This document shows positions 1 through 9,058 of a stretch of 38,117 bases of DNA, in pieces. The position numbers were made by a program, and so were the translations under genes. The first letter of the stretch is position 1. Each line of letters begins with the position of its first letter. The DNA lies in assembly GCF_000428105.1 (NCBI RefSeq), contig NZ_ATZH01000041.1, forward strand, positions 1 to 38,117. The letters run 5' to 3'. Below the pieces are notes generated by a model that made no database searches, was not told the origin of the DNA, and saw only the letters and a list, made by a program, of their open reading frames with translations. The stretch is from Bacteroides pyogenes DSM 20611 = JCM 6294. GTDB taxonomy: Bacteria > Bacteroidota > Bacteroidia > Bacteroidales > Bacteroidaceae.

Positions 1-235
1 TGCAATGAATATAGCAATGGTGCTGAAAGAAATTGAGGTGACGCCATGTCTTATCGAGAGTATCGTAAGCAGTAGATTGGCTGCCATCCGGAGCTGTAAA
101 CAGAAAGCCCTTTTCAAAGGCAAGCCATAAGTGCAGTTCTTTTGTGCCGCTTTCATTTATTTGAAATTCGGCACGAATTACGCTCCAAGGGGATTGCAGC
201 CCCAATGCAGATGTGAAGATTTCCTTGCTGTCCAT
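1..235 (-). CDS. ISL3-family transposase, N-terminal 78 residues (partial)
   Basis: This is the amino end of a DDE transposase that moves the insertion sequence. It starts at the ATG at 235 (MDSKEIFTSALGLQSPW) and stays open to the left edge. The pattern is the ISL3 N-terminal one: a short helix, 'LGLQSPW', a stretch ending 'LHLWLAFEKG', then 'AYDTLDKTWRHLNFFQHHCYIHC'-like sequence, in which the 'KTWRHLNFF' core and the following His/Cys residues belong to the family's zinc-binding DNA-recognition region. The catalytic DDE part lies outside the window. There is no frameshift in the visible part, so the copy may be intact. Family assignment is by remembered similarity. Confidence 0.75.
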   Translation of the reverse strand, partial: MDSKEIFTSALGLQSPWSVIRAEFQINESGTKELHLWLAFEKGFLFTAPDGSQSTAYDTLDKTWRHLNFFQHHCYIHC

Positions 236-264
236 AATGCAAAGATAGGGATTTTTGTGAGCCT

Positions 265-288
265 ACCCACACGATTCGTTATAGAGCC
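265..288 (-). repeat. Putative terminal inverted repeat of the ISL3-type element
   Basis: On the minus strand this reads GGCTCTATAACGAATCGTG followed by TGGGT. It sits about 30 bases upstream of the transposase start, where the left terminal repeat of an ISL3 element would be. The partner repeat is outside the window, so the assignment rests on position and resemblance only. Confidence 0.4.
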
Positions 289-431
289 AAAATTATCATA
301 TCCATATAATCCCATAGAATTAGAGTAAAATGAAAAAACTTTTATATAAAACCGACTTGAGCTGTTTTGCCTTTTGCCAATTGTAGTTTGTCTGCATCGT
401 TTTATTGGCAAGGATTGTAACGTTTTGATAT

Positions 432-602
432 ATGGTATTAGATTCTGCCAGCTACATTATTACTTATGAGATGCTGACCGGTCCTGTTTTGAAATACAAA
501 GAACCTATGCCTACATTTAAATGGGAATTACTTTCCAAACGCAAAACGCTTCTTAATTATCAATGTCAGAAATCTGTATGCACATTTCGAGGCAGAACAT
601 AT
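432..602 (+). pseudogene. GLPGLI-family protein remnant (internally deleted and 3'-truncated)
   Basis: The reading frame beginning at the ATG at 432 gives 'DSASYIITYEM', then 'EPMPTFKWELL', 'LLNYQCQKSVCTFRGR'. The pieces resemble Bacteroidetes GLPGLI-family secreted proteins, in which 'YxCQKAxxxFRGRxY' comes shortly before the GLPGLI motif. In intact members the first and second pieces are roughly a hundred residues apart, so the middle seems to have been lost without breaking the frame. After 'FRGRTY' the sequence enters the 3' end of rmuC, so the GLPGLI motif is absent. A possible original start (ATGAAAAAACTTTTATA) lies at 330, in a frame that soon closes. Function of the family is unknown. 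This is most likely a dead fragment beside the IS. Confidence 0.5.
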
Positions 603-603
603 C

Positions 604-1824
604 TCATTCTTCCTCCTCCAATGCAAGAAGATTGCGGCTTTCGTCGTGGGGGAGCTCTTCCACTTGGCGGAGCTTCCGTTCGATGGCGCGGGTGCGTTTG
701 CCCATCACTTCCTCCAATTGGTCGCCGGCACTCTGGAGATTCTTTTGTACCCTTTGCAGCAGTCCGCCAAACTTTCCGAACTCGGTTTTGACGGCTCCCA
801 GCACCGTCCACACTTCGCTCGTCCGCTTCTGAATGGCGAGCGTACGGAATCCCATTTGCAAGCTGTTGAGGATGGCTCCTAAAGTGGTCGGTCCGGTCAC
901 CACGATTTTATACTCTTTCTGCAATGTTTCTACCAGATGGGTGCGCCGTATGATTTCCGCGTAGATGCTTTCGAAGGGTAGGAACAGGATGGCGAAATCT
1001 GTGGTGAAAGGCGGATCGATGTATTTGTCGTGTATGTCTCTGGCCATTCTTCTGATGGTTGCTTCCAACTGCTTGCCCGATGATTCGACGAGCGTTGCGT
1101 CGCCCGCTTCGAAAGCGTCGTAATATTGCTCGTACACGTCTTTGGGAAATTTGGCGTCGATGGGCAGATAGACCGTACTGCCGGCGTCATCTTTGCCGGG
1201 CAGTTTGATGGCAAATTCGACGAATTCGGTTCCGTTTCTTTTGGTTTTTACATTGGCGTCGTACTGTTCGGGGCTCATCATCTGCTCTAGCAAAGCACCG
1301 AGTTGAACTTCACCGAACGTTCCGCGCATCTTCACGTTGCTCAGTACTTTTTTCAGCCCGCCCACGTCTTGCGCCAGTGATTTCATTTCTCCCAGCCCCC
1401 GTTGTACATTTTCCAGTTGCGAACGCACCATCTCGAACGATTGCCCGATCCGTTCGTTCAATGTTTTCTGGAGCTTTTCCTCTACCATCAGTCGCATGTC
1501 GTCCAGCCTTTTTTCGGTGGACTGCATCAATTGCTGTTGCTGGCGTGTCATTGTCTCGAACTTCTGTCGTTGTAGCTCGCCGTTCGTAATCATGTTTTTA
1601 TGTAGCGCGTCTTGTATCTGCTGCATGTTCCGGTCGAATGCCTGTGTGATTTCCATGCGCAATTCGCGCATGCTGCGGTTCAGCTCTTCGCGGTTCTCTT
1701 GCATTTGTTTCCGCAAATCGGCCTGCAACTGTTCCGTCTCTGCCCGGTTGTTTCCCTTTGTCAGTACGAGAATAAGCAATACAACCAGCAGTACACTGAT
1801 GGCAATGAGTAAAACGGTCTCCAT
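604..1824 (-). CDS. rmuC: DNA recombination protein RmuC
   Basis: The 406-residue product has one N-terminal membrane helix (residues 3-22, 'VLLIAISVLLVVLLILVL'), a long Gln/Glu/Arg-rich coiled coil (about 28-150), then the conserved RmuC nuclease-like domain, with 'FGEVQLGALLEQMMSPEQY', 'LPIDAKFPKDVYEQYYDAF', 'ILFLPFESIYAEIIR' and 'VTGPTTLGAILNSLQMGFR'. The family is linked to limiting inversions at short inverted repeats and to DNA repair; the biochemical activity is not firmly known. The start at 1824 is chosen because its ATG overlaps the stop of map (TGATG) and gives a proper membrane anchor, so the two genes are translationally coupled. Family length is normal. Confidence 0.93.
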   Translation of the reverse strand: METVLLIAISVLLVVLLILVLTKGNNRAETEQLQADLRKQMQENREELNRSMRELRMEITQAFDRNMQQIQDALHKNMITNGELQRQKFETMTRQQQQLMQSTEKRLDDMRLMVEEKLQKTLNERIGQSFEMVRSQLENVQRGLGEMKSLAQDVGGLKKVLSNVKMRGTFGEVQLGALLEQMMSPEQYDANVKTKRNGTEFVEFAIKLPGKDDAGSTVYLPIDAKFPKDVYEQYYDAFEAGDATLVESSGKQLEATIRRMARDIHDKYIDPPFTTDFAILFLPFESIYAEIIRRTHLVETLQKEYKIVVTGPTTLGAILNSLQMGFRTLAIQKRTSEVWTVLGAVKTEFGKFGGLLQRVQKNLQSAGDQLEEVMGKRTRAIERKLRQVEELPHDESRNLLALEEEE

Positions 1825-2678
1825 CAGTAAGTCAGAATTTCGTTTCCCGTTTCGGTAATGAGAATCATGTGCTCCCATTGCGCGGAAGGCAGTCCGTCGT
1901 CGGTATAAATCGTCCAGCCGTCGGCATCGTCTACAAACACTTCGTAGCTTCCCATATTAATCATCGGCTCGATGGTGAAAGTCATTCCCGGCAGAATCAG
2001 CATTCCCGTTCCGCGACGTCCGAAGTGCTCCACGTCGGGCTCTTCGTGAAACTTGATTCCTACGCCATGCCCGCAAAGATCGCGTACCACACTGAATCCG
2101 TTTTTCTCGGCATGCTCCTGAATGGCTGCTCCCACATCTCCCAGACGCGCCCAAGGGCGGGCAGCGGCAATGCCTATTTCCAAACACTCTTTGGTTACCT
2201 GTACCAGTTTTCTTTTTTCCTGGCTCACTTCGCCAATCATGAACATGCGTGAAGCATCGGAGAAGTATCCGTTGTAGATGGTCGAAACATCTACGTTGAC
2301 AATGTCTCCGCTTCTCAGAATATCATTTTTGCTCGGTATCCCGTGGCAAACCACATTGTTAATGCTTGTACATACGCTTTTCGGGAATCCCTCGTAATTG
2401 AGAGGGGCGGGGATGGCTCCATGTCCGACGGTGAATTCGTACACCATTTTATCCACTTCTTCGGTCGACATCCCTTCGCGTATATTGTCGGATATATGGT
2501 CGAGCAATGCGGTGTTTATCTTGGCGCTTTCGCGGATTCCTTCCAGTTGTTCCGGTGTGCGGAGTACTTTTCTGGGTGGGAGTTTGTAGTGTTGTTTCCT
2601 GTATTTCTGGATTTTCTCTTCTATTTCGTCAGGGTAGCATGCCGGAGTGAATCGGATGCCTTTTATAATTTTCTTCAT
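1824..2678 (-). CDS. map: Methionine aminopeptidase, type I
   Basis: This cytosolic metalloenzyme removes the initiator methionine from new proteins. The product is 284 residues, starting at MKKIIKGIRFTP just downstream of a promoter. Its N-terminal extension of about 40 residues ('ACYPDEIEEKIQKYRKQ') is common in Bacteroidetes copies. All expected metal ligands can be seen: Asp130 ('IVNVDVSTIY'), Asp141 ('YFSDASRMF'), His204 ('CGHGVGIKFHEEP'), Glu237 ('FTIEPM') and Glu269 ('QWEHM'); His112 ('VCHGIP') is the substrate-side histidine. The stop overlaps the rmuC start (TGATG), so the two form an operon. Nothing is missing or broken. Confidence 0.95.
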   Translation of the reverse strand: MKKIIKGIRFTPACYPDEIEEKIQKYRKQHYKLPPRKVLRTPEQLEGIRESAKINTALLDHISDNIREGMSTEEVDKMVYEFTVGHGAIPAPLNYEGFPKSVCTSINNVVCHGIPSKNDILRSGDIVNVDVSTIYNGYFSDASRMFMIGEVSQEKRKLVQVTKECLEIGIAAARPWARLGDVGAAIQEHAEKNGFSVVRDLCGHGVGIKFHEEPDVEHFGRRGTGMLILPGMTFTIEPMINMGSYEVFVDDADGWTIYTDDGLPSAQWEHMILITETGNEILTY

Positions 2679-2704
2679 TGATGTAGAATATTTCTTACTT
2701 TCTG

Positions 2705-2712
2705 CAAAGGTA
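2705..2712 (-). promoter_or_regulatory. Bacteroides-type -7 box (TACCTTTG) for map-rmuC
   Basis: The minus strand reads TACCTTTG, matching TAnnTTTG, 26 bases upstream of the map start. No convincing TTG lies at the usual upstream spacing, so the -33 element is weak or absent. The rest of 2679-2827 shows no gene. Confidence 0.55.
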
Positions 2713-2827
2713 GGGAATAAAATGAAAAGTGAGACTCTTCCTTTGCAATAAAAACTTCCGGAGTCTGATTTGCTGAATATGAGCGATCGTTTGGCGTGCG
2801 ATATTGAAGTAATGATTCGCAAGTTGT

Positions 2828-3541
2828 TTATAACAACGATTCCGCTTCGTTTACAAGCAATTTGTAGCCGATTCCCCGTATGTTTACGATGCGTATTCGG
2901 TCGTCTTTGCAGAGCTTGTGGCGCAACTTGGTGATGAAGACGTGCAGGCTCCGGGAATTGAAGAAACTGTCGTCGCCCCAGAGATCGAGCAATACATCTT
3001 GCGCATTGACCACTTGATTGCGGTTTTCGCATAGCTTTCGCAGTATCTCCGACTCTCTGTACGACAGCTTCTGCTTCATTTCGCTGTGTTGCAGCATTTG
3101 CGCTGTGGGGTCGAACAAGTAATCTCCTATTTCGAAACGGGAAGGAGTTTGCTCGGCGGCGGAGTCGAAAGCTTTTCCTAACAAAGCTTTGATGCGGATA
3201 ATCAGCTCTTGCATGCCGAACGGCTTTTTCAGATAATCATTGGCTCCGAGCTCGAATCCTTTGACTACGTCATTGATGGCCGAGCGAGCAGTCAGAAACA
3301 ACACCGGCGTCTTTTTGTCAGTTTGCCTGATGCGGCGTACCATCTCGAAACCATCCATTCGCGGCATCATTACATCGGTTACCAAAATATCGGGGCGAAG
3401 TTGGAAGAAATCTCTCAACCCCTTTTCTCCGTCGGGAGCAGCGTGTATGATGAAACCGTTTTCTGTCAGTGTGTCTGTGATGATCATGGCCAATGTCGGC
3501 TCATCTTCCACCAATAATACCGTAATCGATTGTTTTCCCAT
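2828..3541 (-). CDS. Two-component response regulator, OmpR family
   Basis: The 237-residue product has a receiver domain (about 5-122) and a winged-helix DNA-binding domain (about 135-232). The receiver carries acidic residues Glu12 and Asp13, phosphoacceptor Asp56 ('DILVTDVMMPRMDGFE'), Thr84 and Lys106 ('NDYLKKPFG'). The output domain shows the OmpR pattern 'LSYRESEILRKLCENRNQVV', 'RSLHVFITKLRHKL' and 'RIVNIRGIGYKLLV'. I chose the ATG at 3541 because the sequence starting MGKQSITVLLVEDEP gives a standard receiver; an earlier ATG at 3565 would overlap the kinase. It lies 13 bases after the kinase stop and is surely its partner. The target genes are unknown; the divergent receptor-like gene at 5178 is an obvious candidate. 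A short palindrome (2823-2837) covers the stop codon. Confidence 0.9.
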   Translation of the reverse strand: MGKQSITVLLVEDEPTLAMIITDTLTENGFIIHAAPDGEKGLRDFFQLRPDILVTDVMMPRMDGFEMVRRIRQTDKKTPVLFLTARSAINDVVKGFELGANDYLKKPFGMQELIIRIKALLGKAFDSAAEQTPSRFEIGDYLFDPTAQMLQHSEMKQKLSYRESEILRKLCENRNQVVNAQDVLLDLWGDDSFFNSRSLHVFITKLRHKLCKDDRIRIVNIRGIGYKLLVNEAESLL

Positions 3542-3554
3542 GCTCTTCTGAGTT

Positions 3555-5045
3555 TTATAGATCAATAATGAATGTCGTTCCTTTACCGGGATCGCTCTTT
3601 ACCGTGATGTTGCCTCCATGTTTGTCTATCATTGTTTTGACATAGTAAAGCCCTAATCCGTATCCTTTTATATCGTGCACATTCCCCGTCGGAACACGGT
3701 AAAACTTATCGAAAATGTGTTTCTGCTTATCGGCGGAAATTCCGATTCCTTTATCCGCAATGCTGATCGTCGTTTTATCATCCTGCCGATAGCATCTGAT
3801 CGACACTTCTGCCGTTTCTTTCGAATATTTTATCGCATTATCCATCAAATTGCTGATGATGTTTTCGAGGTGGTTTCGGTCTGCCGTAACAGTAAGCGAA
3901 CCGGGTGTTATATCCAATGCTATATTTGTTTCTTTATCCGCTTTCAGCTTGTGCAAGTCGATTAGCGGCTCAATAAGTTCTTTCAATGCGATTGTTTCCA
4001 AATGCAGGCTGAAATTTCTGCGTCGCTCCATGCTCACTGCGAGGATTTGTTCCACCAGTCCGCTTAGTCGTTTCAACTGTTGTTGGCAAATGCGCAGATA
4101 CGCGTCTCTTTTACTTTTTTCTTCGGCTTGGTTGAAATTGAGTAAAGCGTCGTTTGCGGCATAAGCCACCGCAATAGGTGTTTTTAGCTCGTGTGTTATA
4201 TTGTTGGTAAAGTCGCTTTTCATTTCTTCCAGTGTTTTCTGCCGGAGAAGCATGTATATGAGAAACCAAAATACAAAGCCTACGATAAGAAGAGTAATGA
4301 GCGAAGTGATAAGGATACCGGTCATCTGCCTCCAAACGATAGGGCCGATGGGTTCTAATACGAGTTGATAGCGGTAGTTCCTGCGTAAGTCATACGAATA
4401 GTCGTATCTTACTGCCTTGCTTGTGGGAATATAGTCGCTGTTGCCTGCCATGCCCAGCGTGTCGGTATGTGTACTGTCTGATTTTGCTGTGTGTATGTTG
4501 CGCAGCAATAACGTACGGTGTGGAATGTTGATGTTGTGCTCCGACAGGGCATCGGTGAGTAAGCTGTCATACCGTTGCAGGTTTACCTCATGATATAGAT
4601 CGATTCCGGAATGTATTCCTTGCTGAATGTAGTCGGACAACTCTTTCAGCGAGTCGTGTTTTTTTAGTAAAAGGCTCAGCCCCTTGTTGGTCTGAATCCC
4701 CGCCACAGGTTTTACGCTGTCGGAGATATTCTCTTGCCTATAGGCTATTACTTTGGCTTGTGTACTGTCTGAATTATTATACGCAACCATACTGACTTTC
4801 TTTCCTTTTTCATCATATCCTGTCGAAACGGATATGGAGCCGTGCTTTTGATTCTGCGTTTGCATATCTTTTATTCTGAGGATAATCTCGTTGAAGTCGC
4901 TGGTGCGCATGGCACCTCTGATGTTGTTTATCATTTCGGACTTCATGGTGCGATACAAACCTATCAGCCAATAGGCCTGATAGCTTAAGATAATCGTCAA
5001 TGAACCGACGACTAAAATAACGATATGTTTGAGTGGCAGTTTCAT
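3555..5045 (-). CDS. Sensor histidine kinase
   Basis: The 496-residue inner-membrane kinase phosphorylates the regulator encoded just downstream. Residues 7-30 form the first membrane helix, 31-240 an extracytoplasmic sensing region without a recognisable known fold, and about 241-267 the second helix. The HisKA domain has His285 in 'DFTNNITHELKTPIAVAY'. The ATPase domain has an N box ('NLMDNAIKYSKE', about 399-410), G1 ('DKGIGI'), an F box ('IFDKFYRVP'), G2 ('GYGLGLYYVKTM') and a final 'GKGTTFIIDL'. The sensor region is rich in Ser/Thr/Asp and has no cysteines, so the signal cannot be guessed. It is transcribed divergently from the barrel gene at 5178, 132 bases away. Confidence 0.92.
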   Translation of the reverse strand: MKLPLKHIVILVVGSLTIILSYQAYWLIGLYRTMKSEMINNIRGAMRTSDFNEIILRIKDMQTQNQKHGSISVSTGYDEKGKKVSMVAYNNSDSTQAKVIAYRQENISDSVKPVAGIQTNKGLSLLLKKHDSLKELSDYIQQGIHSGIDLYHEVNLQRYDSLLTDALSEHNINIPHRTLLLRNIHTAKSDSTHTDTLGMAGNSDYIPTSKAVRYDYSYDLRRNYRYQLVLEPIGPIVWRQMTGILITSLITLLIVGFVFWFLIYMLLRQKTLEEMKSDFTNNITHELKTPIAVAYAANDALLNFNQAEEKSKRDAYLRICQQQLKRLSGLVEQILAVSMERRRNFSLHLETIALKELIEPLIDLHKLKADKETNIALDITPGSLTVTADRNHLENIISNLMDNAIKYSKETAEVSIRCYRQDDKTTISIADKGIGISADKQKHIFDKFYRVPTGNVHDIKGYGLGLYYVKTMIDKHGGNITVKSDPGKGTTFIIDL

Positions 5046-5177
5046 ACTTGCAAAAATAAGAAGAAACTCTTTCTTCCCCGCTTTTTGATAAGACTAAATA
5101 ACAGTAGATAAGGTATTGATAACCCGACGTTTTACTTTTTCTTCCGAATTTTGTGAAAACCAAACTTTTATATCATT

Positions 5178-7274
5178 ATGAAACGAGTTATTCTGTTGTT
5201 TTTGCTTCTTTACGGATTTAAATCGAATTTATCGGCTCAAGAGGAGAAACAGGTGGCCGATAGTTTGAATCTTGCTTATACGGACAGTCTGTTTAAGGTT
5301 TTACCTGAGGTGATGATAACCGGTGAACGTCCTTTGGTAAGGGCAGACCAAGGGAAACTGGTATACAATTTGCCTCAATTGGTCGCCGGTTTGCCGGTGG
5401 AGAATGCTTTTGACGCGATGAAAAATCTTCCCGGGATAGTGGAACAAAACGGGATGCTGACTTTGGCAGGACAAGGGGTGACGGTTATTATTAATGGCAA
5501 GGTGACGGCTTTATCAGGCGAATATCTGAACCATTTTTTAAAGACCATACCTGTAGGCAGAATAGAAAAGGCCGAAGTGATGTATGCTGCTCCGGCTTCC
5601 TATCAGGTGCGCGGTCCGATGATTAATCTTGTTTTAAAATCGAACACGGAACAGAAGGATCTGCTACAGGGGGAATTGGCTTCTTTCTATTATCAAAAAC
5701 ATTATGAATCGCTGGAAGAAAGGGTGAGTGTTCTTTACTCGAAGAAGAAATTGTTCACCGATCTTCTTTATTCTTATTCTTACGGACGTGGGAGGACGGA
5801 GACGGACAAAGAAGCGGTACATACCCTTGCCGATGGTTCCGTGCATGCTATGGACTTGAAGAACTTATCTACGAACCGCTACAATACGCACCGGATTCGC
5901 TGGGGATCGGATTATTCCTTCTCCAAAAATCATCAGCTTAGTCTGATATATACGGGTTCCTTCACGGATTCCAAAGGTTGGGCCGGGAGCTCGGGAGTGC
6001 ATCATTCTTCTACAAACAAAGATAGCGACAGCAAACTTCACAATGTGCAATTGGATTATCAGGTCCCTTTTGGAATGAAAGCAGGAGGTGCGTTTACCTA
6101 TTATAATTCGCCGGGAACCCAATTGCTGCACAGTATAATGGGAACGCAAACCCTGTATTTTTTAAGTAAAGATAATCAGCGTATTAGTTTATGGAGGTTG
6201 TATGCCGGACAGGAGCATTCGTTGGAAAGAGGATGGAGAGTGAATTACGGGGCTGTTTATACAACGACCCTGGACCGAAGCTACCAGCATTATTATGATC
6301 CTGAAACGCTTACTCCTCTGCCGGGCAATCAGATGGAATCGCGCCGGCACGAACGGACGTTGAATATATATGCCGGTTGGAGTAAAAGTTTCAGCAAGAA
6401 AATTACGGCGAATATGTCTCTGGCTATGGAAAAATATCATACCGATCAATGGAATGAATGGAGTTTCTATCCTACCGCCAATCTGACTTATATTCCAACG
6501 CCCGGACAGGTGCTTCAACTGTCTGTCAGCAGCGATAAGAAATATCCTGCCTATTGGAGCGTTCAGGAGGCGACATCCTATCTCGATTCGTATTCGGAGA
6601 TTCAGGGTAATCCGCTGCTGAAACCCGAAGCTACTTATAAGGCGAGTTTTAACTATATTCTTAAAAATAAGTATGTTTTTTCTCTTTATTACAGTCATAC
6701 GAAAGATAAAGCCATGCAGACGCTTTATCAATCGCCCGAACGCTTGGCCGAAATCTATAAATTCGTCAACTTCGATTTTAGCCGGCAGGCAGGCATGGTG
6801 GTGGCTGTTCCGGTGAAAATAAAAAAATGGCTGAATTCCCGTTTTACCGCCATCGGTTTGTATTTTCGTCAAAAAGATAGTGATTTCTGGGATACTTCTT
6901 TCGATCGCAAGCTCTATACTTTTGTTTTGACTATGAACAACACTTTTACGCTTTCTGCACGCCCCGATATAAAATTTACCTTAAGCGGGTTTTATCAGAA
7001 TAGAGCGATACAGGGCATATACGACCTTCCTTGCTCGGGTTACTTGAACGCATCCTTGCGGTATGCTTTATGCAAAGAGAAGCTATTGTTGACTTTCAGT
7101 TGCGACGATATATTCAACACGAGCACGATTTCTCCCCGCATCCGTTTCGAACGTCAGCATGTAACCAATCACTACTCGCAACGCACACGCAAACTGGGAC
7201 TCTCGGCAATATATAAGTTCGGCGGATATAAGGAGAAAAAGAGAGAAGAGGTGGACACCTCGCGATTTAAATAA
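5178..7274 (+). CDS. TonB-receptor-like outer-membrane beta-barrel protein
   Basis: The 698-residue protein has a cleavable signal peptide (residues 1-20, ending 'NLSAQ'). A plug-like domain follows (about 40-155; 'LPEVMITGERPLV', 'NLPGIVEQNGMLTLAGQGVTV', 'VYNLPQL'), then a barrel made of alternating aromatic strands, with 'IQGNPLLKPEATYKASFNY' typical of the C-terminal half of outer_membrane_beta-barrel family receptors. There is no N-terminal carboxypeptidase-like repeat and no obvious TonB box beyond the 'VMITGERP' region. The end is 'YKFGGYKEKKREEVDTSRFK', so the last strand does not close with Phe but is followed by a charged tail. It is divergent from a two-component pair, which suggests regulation by it. 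The ligand is unknown. A clear TAnnTTTG box is not seen in 5046-5177. Confidence 0.8.
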   Translation: MKRVILLFLLLYGFKSNLSAQEEKQVADSLNLAYTDSLFKVLPEVMITGERPLVRADQGKLVYNLPQLVAGLPVENAFDAMKNLPGIVEQNGMLTLAGQGVTVIINGKVTALSGEYLNHFLKTIPVGRIEKAEVMYAAPASYQVRGPMINLVLKSNTEQKDLLQGELASFYYQKHYESLEERVSVLYSKKKLFTDLLYSYSYGRGRTETDKEAVHTLADGSVHAMDLKNLSTNRYNTHRIRWGSDYSFSKNHQLSLIYTGSFTDSKGWAGSSGVHHSSTNKDSDSKLHNVQLDYQVPFGMKAGGAFTYYNSPGTQLLHSIMGTQTLYFLSKDNQRISLWRLYAGQEHSLERGWRVNYGAVYTTTLDRSYQHYYDPETLTPLPGNQMESRRHERTLNIYAGWSKSFSKKITANMSLAMEKYHTDQWNEWSFYPTANLTYIPTPGQVLQLSVSSDKKYPAYWSVQEATSYLDSYSEIQGNPLLKPEATYKASFNYILKNKYVFSLYYSHTKDKAMQTLYQSPERLAEIYKFVNFDFSRQAGMVVAVPVKIKKWLNSRFTAIGLYFRQKDSDFWDTSFDRKLYTFVLTMNNTFTLSARPDIKFTLSGFYQNRAIQGIYDLPCSGYLNASLRYALCKEKLLLTFSCDDIFNTSTISPRIRFERQHVTNHYSQRTRKLGLSAIYKFGGYKEKKREEVDTSRFK

Positions 7275-7284
7275 TCGGGTTCTA

Positions 7285-7315
7285 CTTGTAACTTTGCGGG
7301 GAATTGCTATTTTTG
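7285..7315 (+). promoter_or_regulatory. Promoter for fhs (TTG, 19 bases, TATTTTTG)
   Basis: TTG at 7286-7288 is followed after 19 bases by TATTTTTG at 7308-7315, a good match to the Bacteroides sigma consensus. A second -7-like box, TAACTTTG (7289-7296), overlaps it upstream, so two start sites are possible. The fhs ATG is 35 bases downstream. Confidence 0.65.
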
Positions 7316-7349
7316 CACTTCATTGTTAAATTCAAAAAACATAATTAAT

Positions 7350-9017
7350 ATGAAGTCGGATATTGAAATTGCTCGCAGCATCGAGTTGAAGAAAATAAAG
7401 CAGGTGGCCGAAAGTATCGGCATTCCACGTTATGAAGTAGAGAATTACGGCCGTTATGTGGCTAAAATCCCGGAGCATCTCATTGATGAAGAGAAAATTA
7501 AAAAGAGCAAGCTGATATTGGTGACTGCCATCACGGCGACAAAGACAGGAATCGGAAAGACCACAGTGTCTATCGGTCTTTCGTTGGGATTGAACAAAAT
7601 AGGGAAGAAAGCGATTGTGGCTTTACGCGAGCCTTCTTTGGGACCTTGTTTCGGAATGAAAGGCGGCGCTGCGGGAGGAGGTTACGCGCAAGTGCTGCCG
7701 ATGGAAAAAATAAACCTGCATTTCACGGGAGATTTTCATGCGATCACTTCCGCCCATAATATGATTTCCGCATTGCTGGACAATTATCTGTATCATAATC
7801 AGGCGAAAGGATTTGCATTGAAGGAAATTCTCTGGAAGCGTGTGTTGGATGTAAACGACCGATCTTTGCGAAGTACCGTTGTGGGGCTTGGTCCTAAATC
7901 GAACGGAATTACGCAAGAGTCGGGGTTTGATATTACTTCCGCTTCGGAGATCATGGCTATTCTATGTCTTGCAAAAGATATTCCCGACCTGCGTCGCCGG
8001 ATTGAAAATATATTGCTCGGCTTCACGTTCGACGACAAACCGTTTACGGTGAAAGATTTGGGAGTAGCGGGAGCCATAACCGTGTTGCTGAAAGATGCCA
8101 TTCATCCTAATCTGGTGCAGACAACCGAAGGCACTGCCGCTTTCGTACATGGCGGACCGTTTGCCAATATAGCTCATGGATGCAACTCCATTCTTGCTAC
8201 CAAAATGTCTATGACTTTTGGCGATTATGTGATTACGGAGGCCGGATTCGGAGCAGATCTGGGAGCTGAGAAATTCTATAACATCAAATGCCGTAAGAGT
8301 GGCATTTGTCCGTGTCTGACGGTGATTGTCGCTACAGCGCAAGGACTGAAAATGCACGGAGGCGTAAGTCTCGATCGCTTGAAAGAGCCGGATATGGAAG
8401 GTTTGAAAGAAGGATTGCGCAACTTGGACAAGCATGTCCATAATCTCCGGCAGTTCGGACAGTCGGTTGTGGTGGCATATAATCGTTTTGCTTGTGATAC
8501 GGATGAGGAAATCGAGTTGGTGCGCCAACATTGCGAGCGACTGGAAGTAGGCTTTGCCGTGAATAATGCTTTTATCGAAGGCGGAGAAGGCGCTGTAGAG
8601 TTGGCACATCTGGTAGCGGATACAATAGAGAATCGTCCCTCGGAGCCTTTGCGGTTTACTTATAAGGAAGAAGACAGCGTAGAGCAGAAGATTGAAAAAA
8701 TAGCGATTGGCATCTATGGCGCAAGTGTAGTCACATATAGTGTCGCGGCACGTAACCGTATCAAGCAAATTGAGAAGATGGGAATCGCCCATTTCCCGGT
8801 TTGTATAGCAAAAACCCAGTATTCTTTTTCTGCCGATCCGAAATTATATGGAGTGGTGGAGAATTTTGAGTTCCATATTAAAGACCTTGTTATCAATAAT
8901 GGTGCCGAAATGATTGTAGCCATTGCAGGAGAAATCGTCCGTATGCCGGGCTTGCCCAAAAATCCGCAAGCATTGCATATGGATATTGTGGATGGTGTTA
9001 TAGAGGGTTTGAGTTAA
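7350..9017 (+). CDS. fhs: Formate--tetrahydrofolate ligase
   Basis: This cytosolic enzyme makes 10-formyl-tetrahydrofolate from formate, tetrahydrofolate and ATP, feeding purine synthesis and one-carbon metabolism. The product is 555 residues, the usual family length. The nucleotide-binding loop is '[16 protein letters not shown]' (residues 62-77). Other family marks are '[20 protein letters not shown]', '[14 protein letters not shown]', '[16 protein letters not shown]' and '[14 protein letters not shown]', ending '[13 protein letters not shown]'. The ATG at 7350 starts the conserved '[10 protein letters not shown]'; an upstream in-frame ATG at 7323 lies only 8 bases past the promoter box and is unlikely. 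It is a single-gene unit ending at a hairpin terminator. Confidence 0.96.
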   Translation: MKSDIEIARSIELKKIKQVAESIGIPRYEVENYGRYVAKIPEHLIDEEKIKKSKLILVTAITATKTGIGKTTVSIGLSLGLNKIGKKAIVALREPSLGPCFGMKGGAAGGGYAQVLPMEKINLHFTGDFHAITSAHNMISALLDNYLYHNQAKGFALKEILWKRVLDVNDRSLRSTVVGLGPKSNGITQESGFDITSASEIMAILCLAKDIPDLRRRIENILLGFTFDDKPFTVKDLGVAGAITVLLKDAIHPNLVQTTEGTAAFVHGGPFANIAHGCNSILATKMSMTFGDYVITEAGFGADLGAEKFYNIKCRKSGICPCLTVIVATAQGLKMHGGVSLDRLKEPDMEGLKEGLRNLDKHVHNLRQFGQSVVVAYNRFACDTDEEIELVRQHCERLEVGFAVNNAFIEGGEGAVELAHLVADTIENRPSEPLRFTYKEEDSVEQKIEKIAIGIYGASVVTYSVAARNRIKQIEKMGIAHFPVCIAKTQYSFSADPKLYGVVENFEFHIKDLVINNGAEMIVAIAGEIVRMPGLPKNPQALHMDIVDGVIEGLS

Positions 9018-9058
9018 AAACGTTTTAGAACTCAACTTCTTTTCTCTTATAAATGTTT

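Larger units (their letters stand above)
1..288 (-). mobile_element. ISL3-family insertion sequence, 5' end only (runs off the left edge)
   Basis: The minus strand reads inward from an imperfect terminal-repeat-like sequence (265-288) into the start of a transposase at 235. The element continues beyond the window. Its outer end begins GGCTCTATAACGAATCGTG on the minus strand, which has the look of ISL3 ends. The eight bases outside it (289-296, aaaattat) would be the target duplication if it is an ISL3 element, but the other end is not visible. Family is inferred from the protein; the boundary is an estimate. Confidence 0.6.

Noticed and set aside
1337..1858. Long plus-strand frame antisense to rmuC
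   Set aside because: Shadow of the rmuC coiled-coil codons: translation is Ser/Cys/Phe-rich without domain.
2760..2827. Possible small gene upstream of the map promoter
   Set aside because: No open frame of useful length and no start context.
5051..5058. TATTTTTG on the minus strand before the sensor kinase
   Set aside because: It is only 5 bases before the kinase ATG, too close to serve as its promoter in the normal way.
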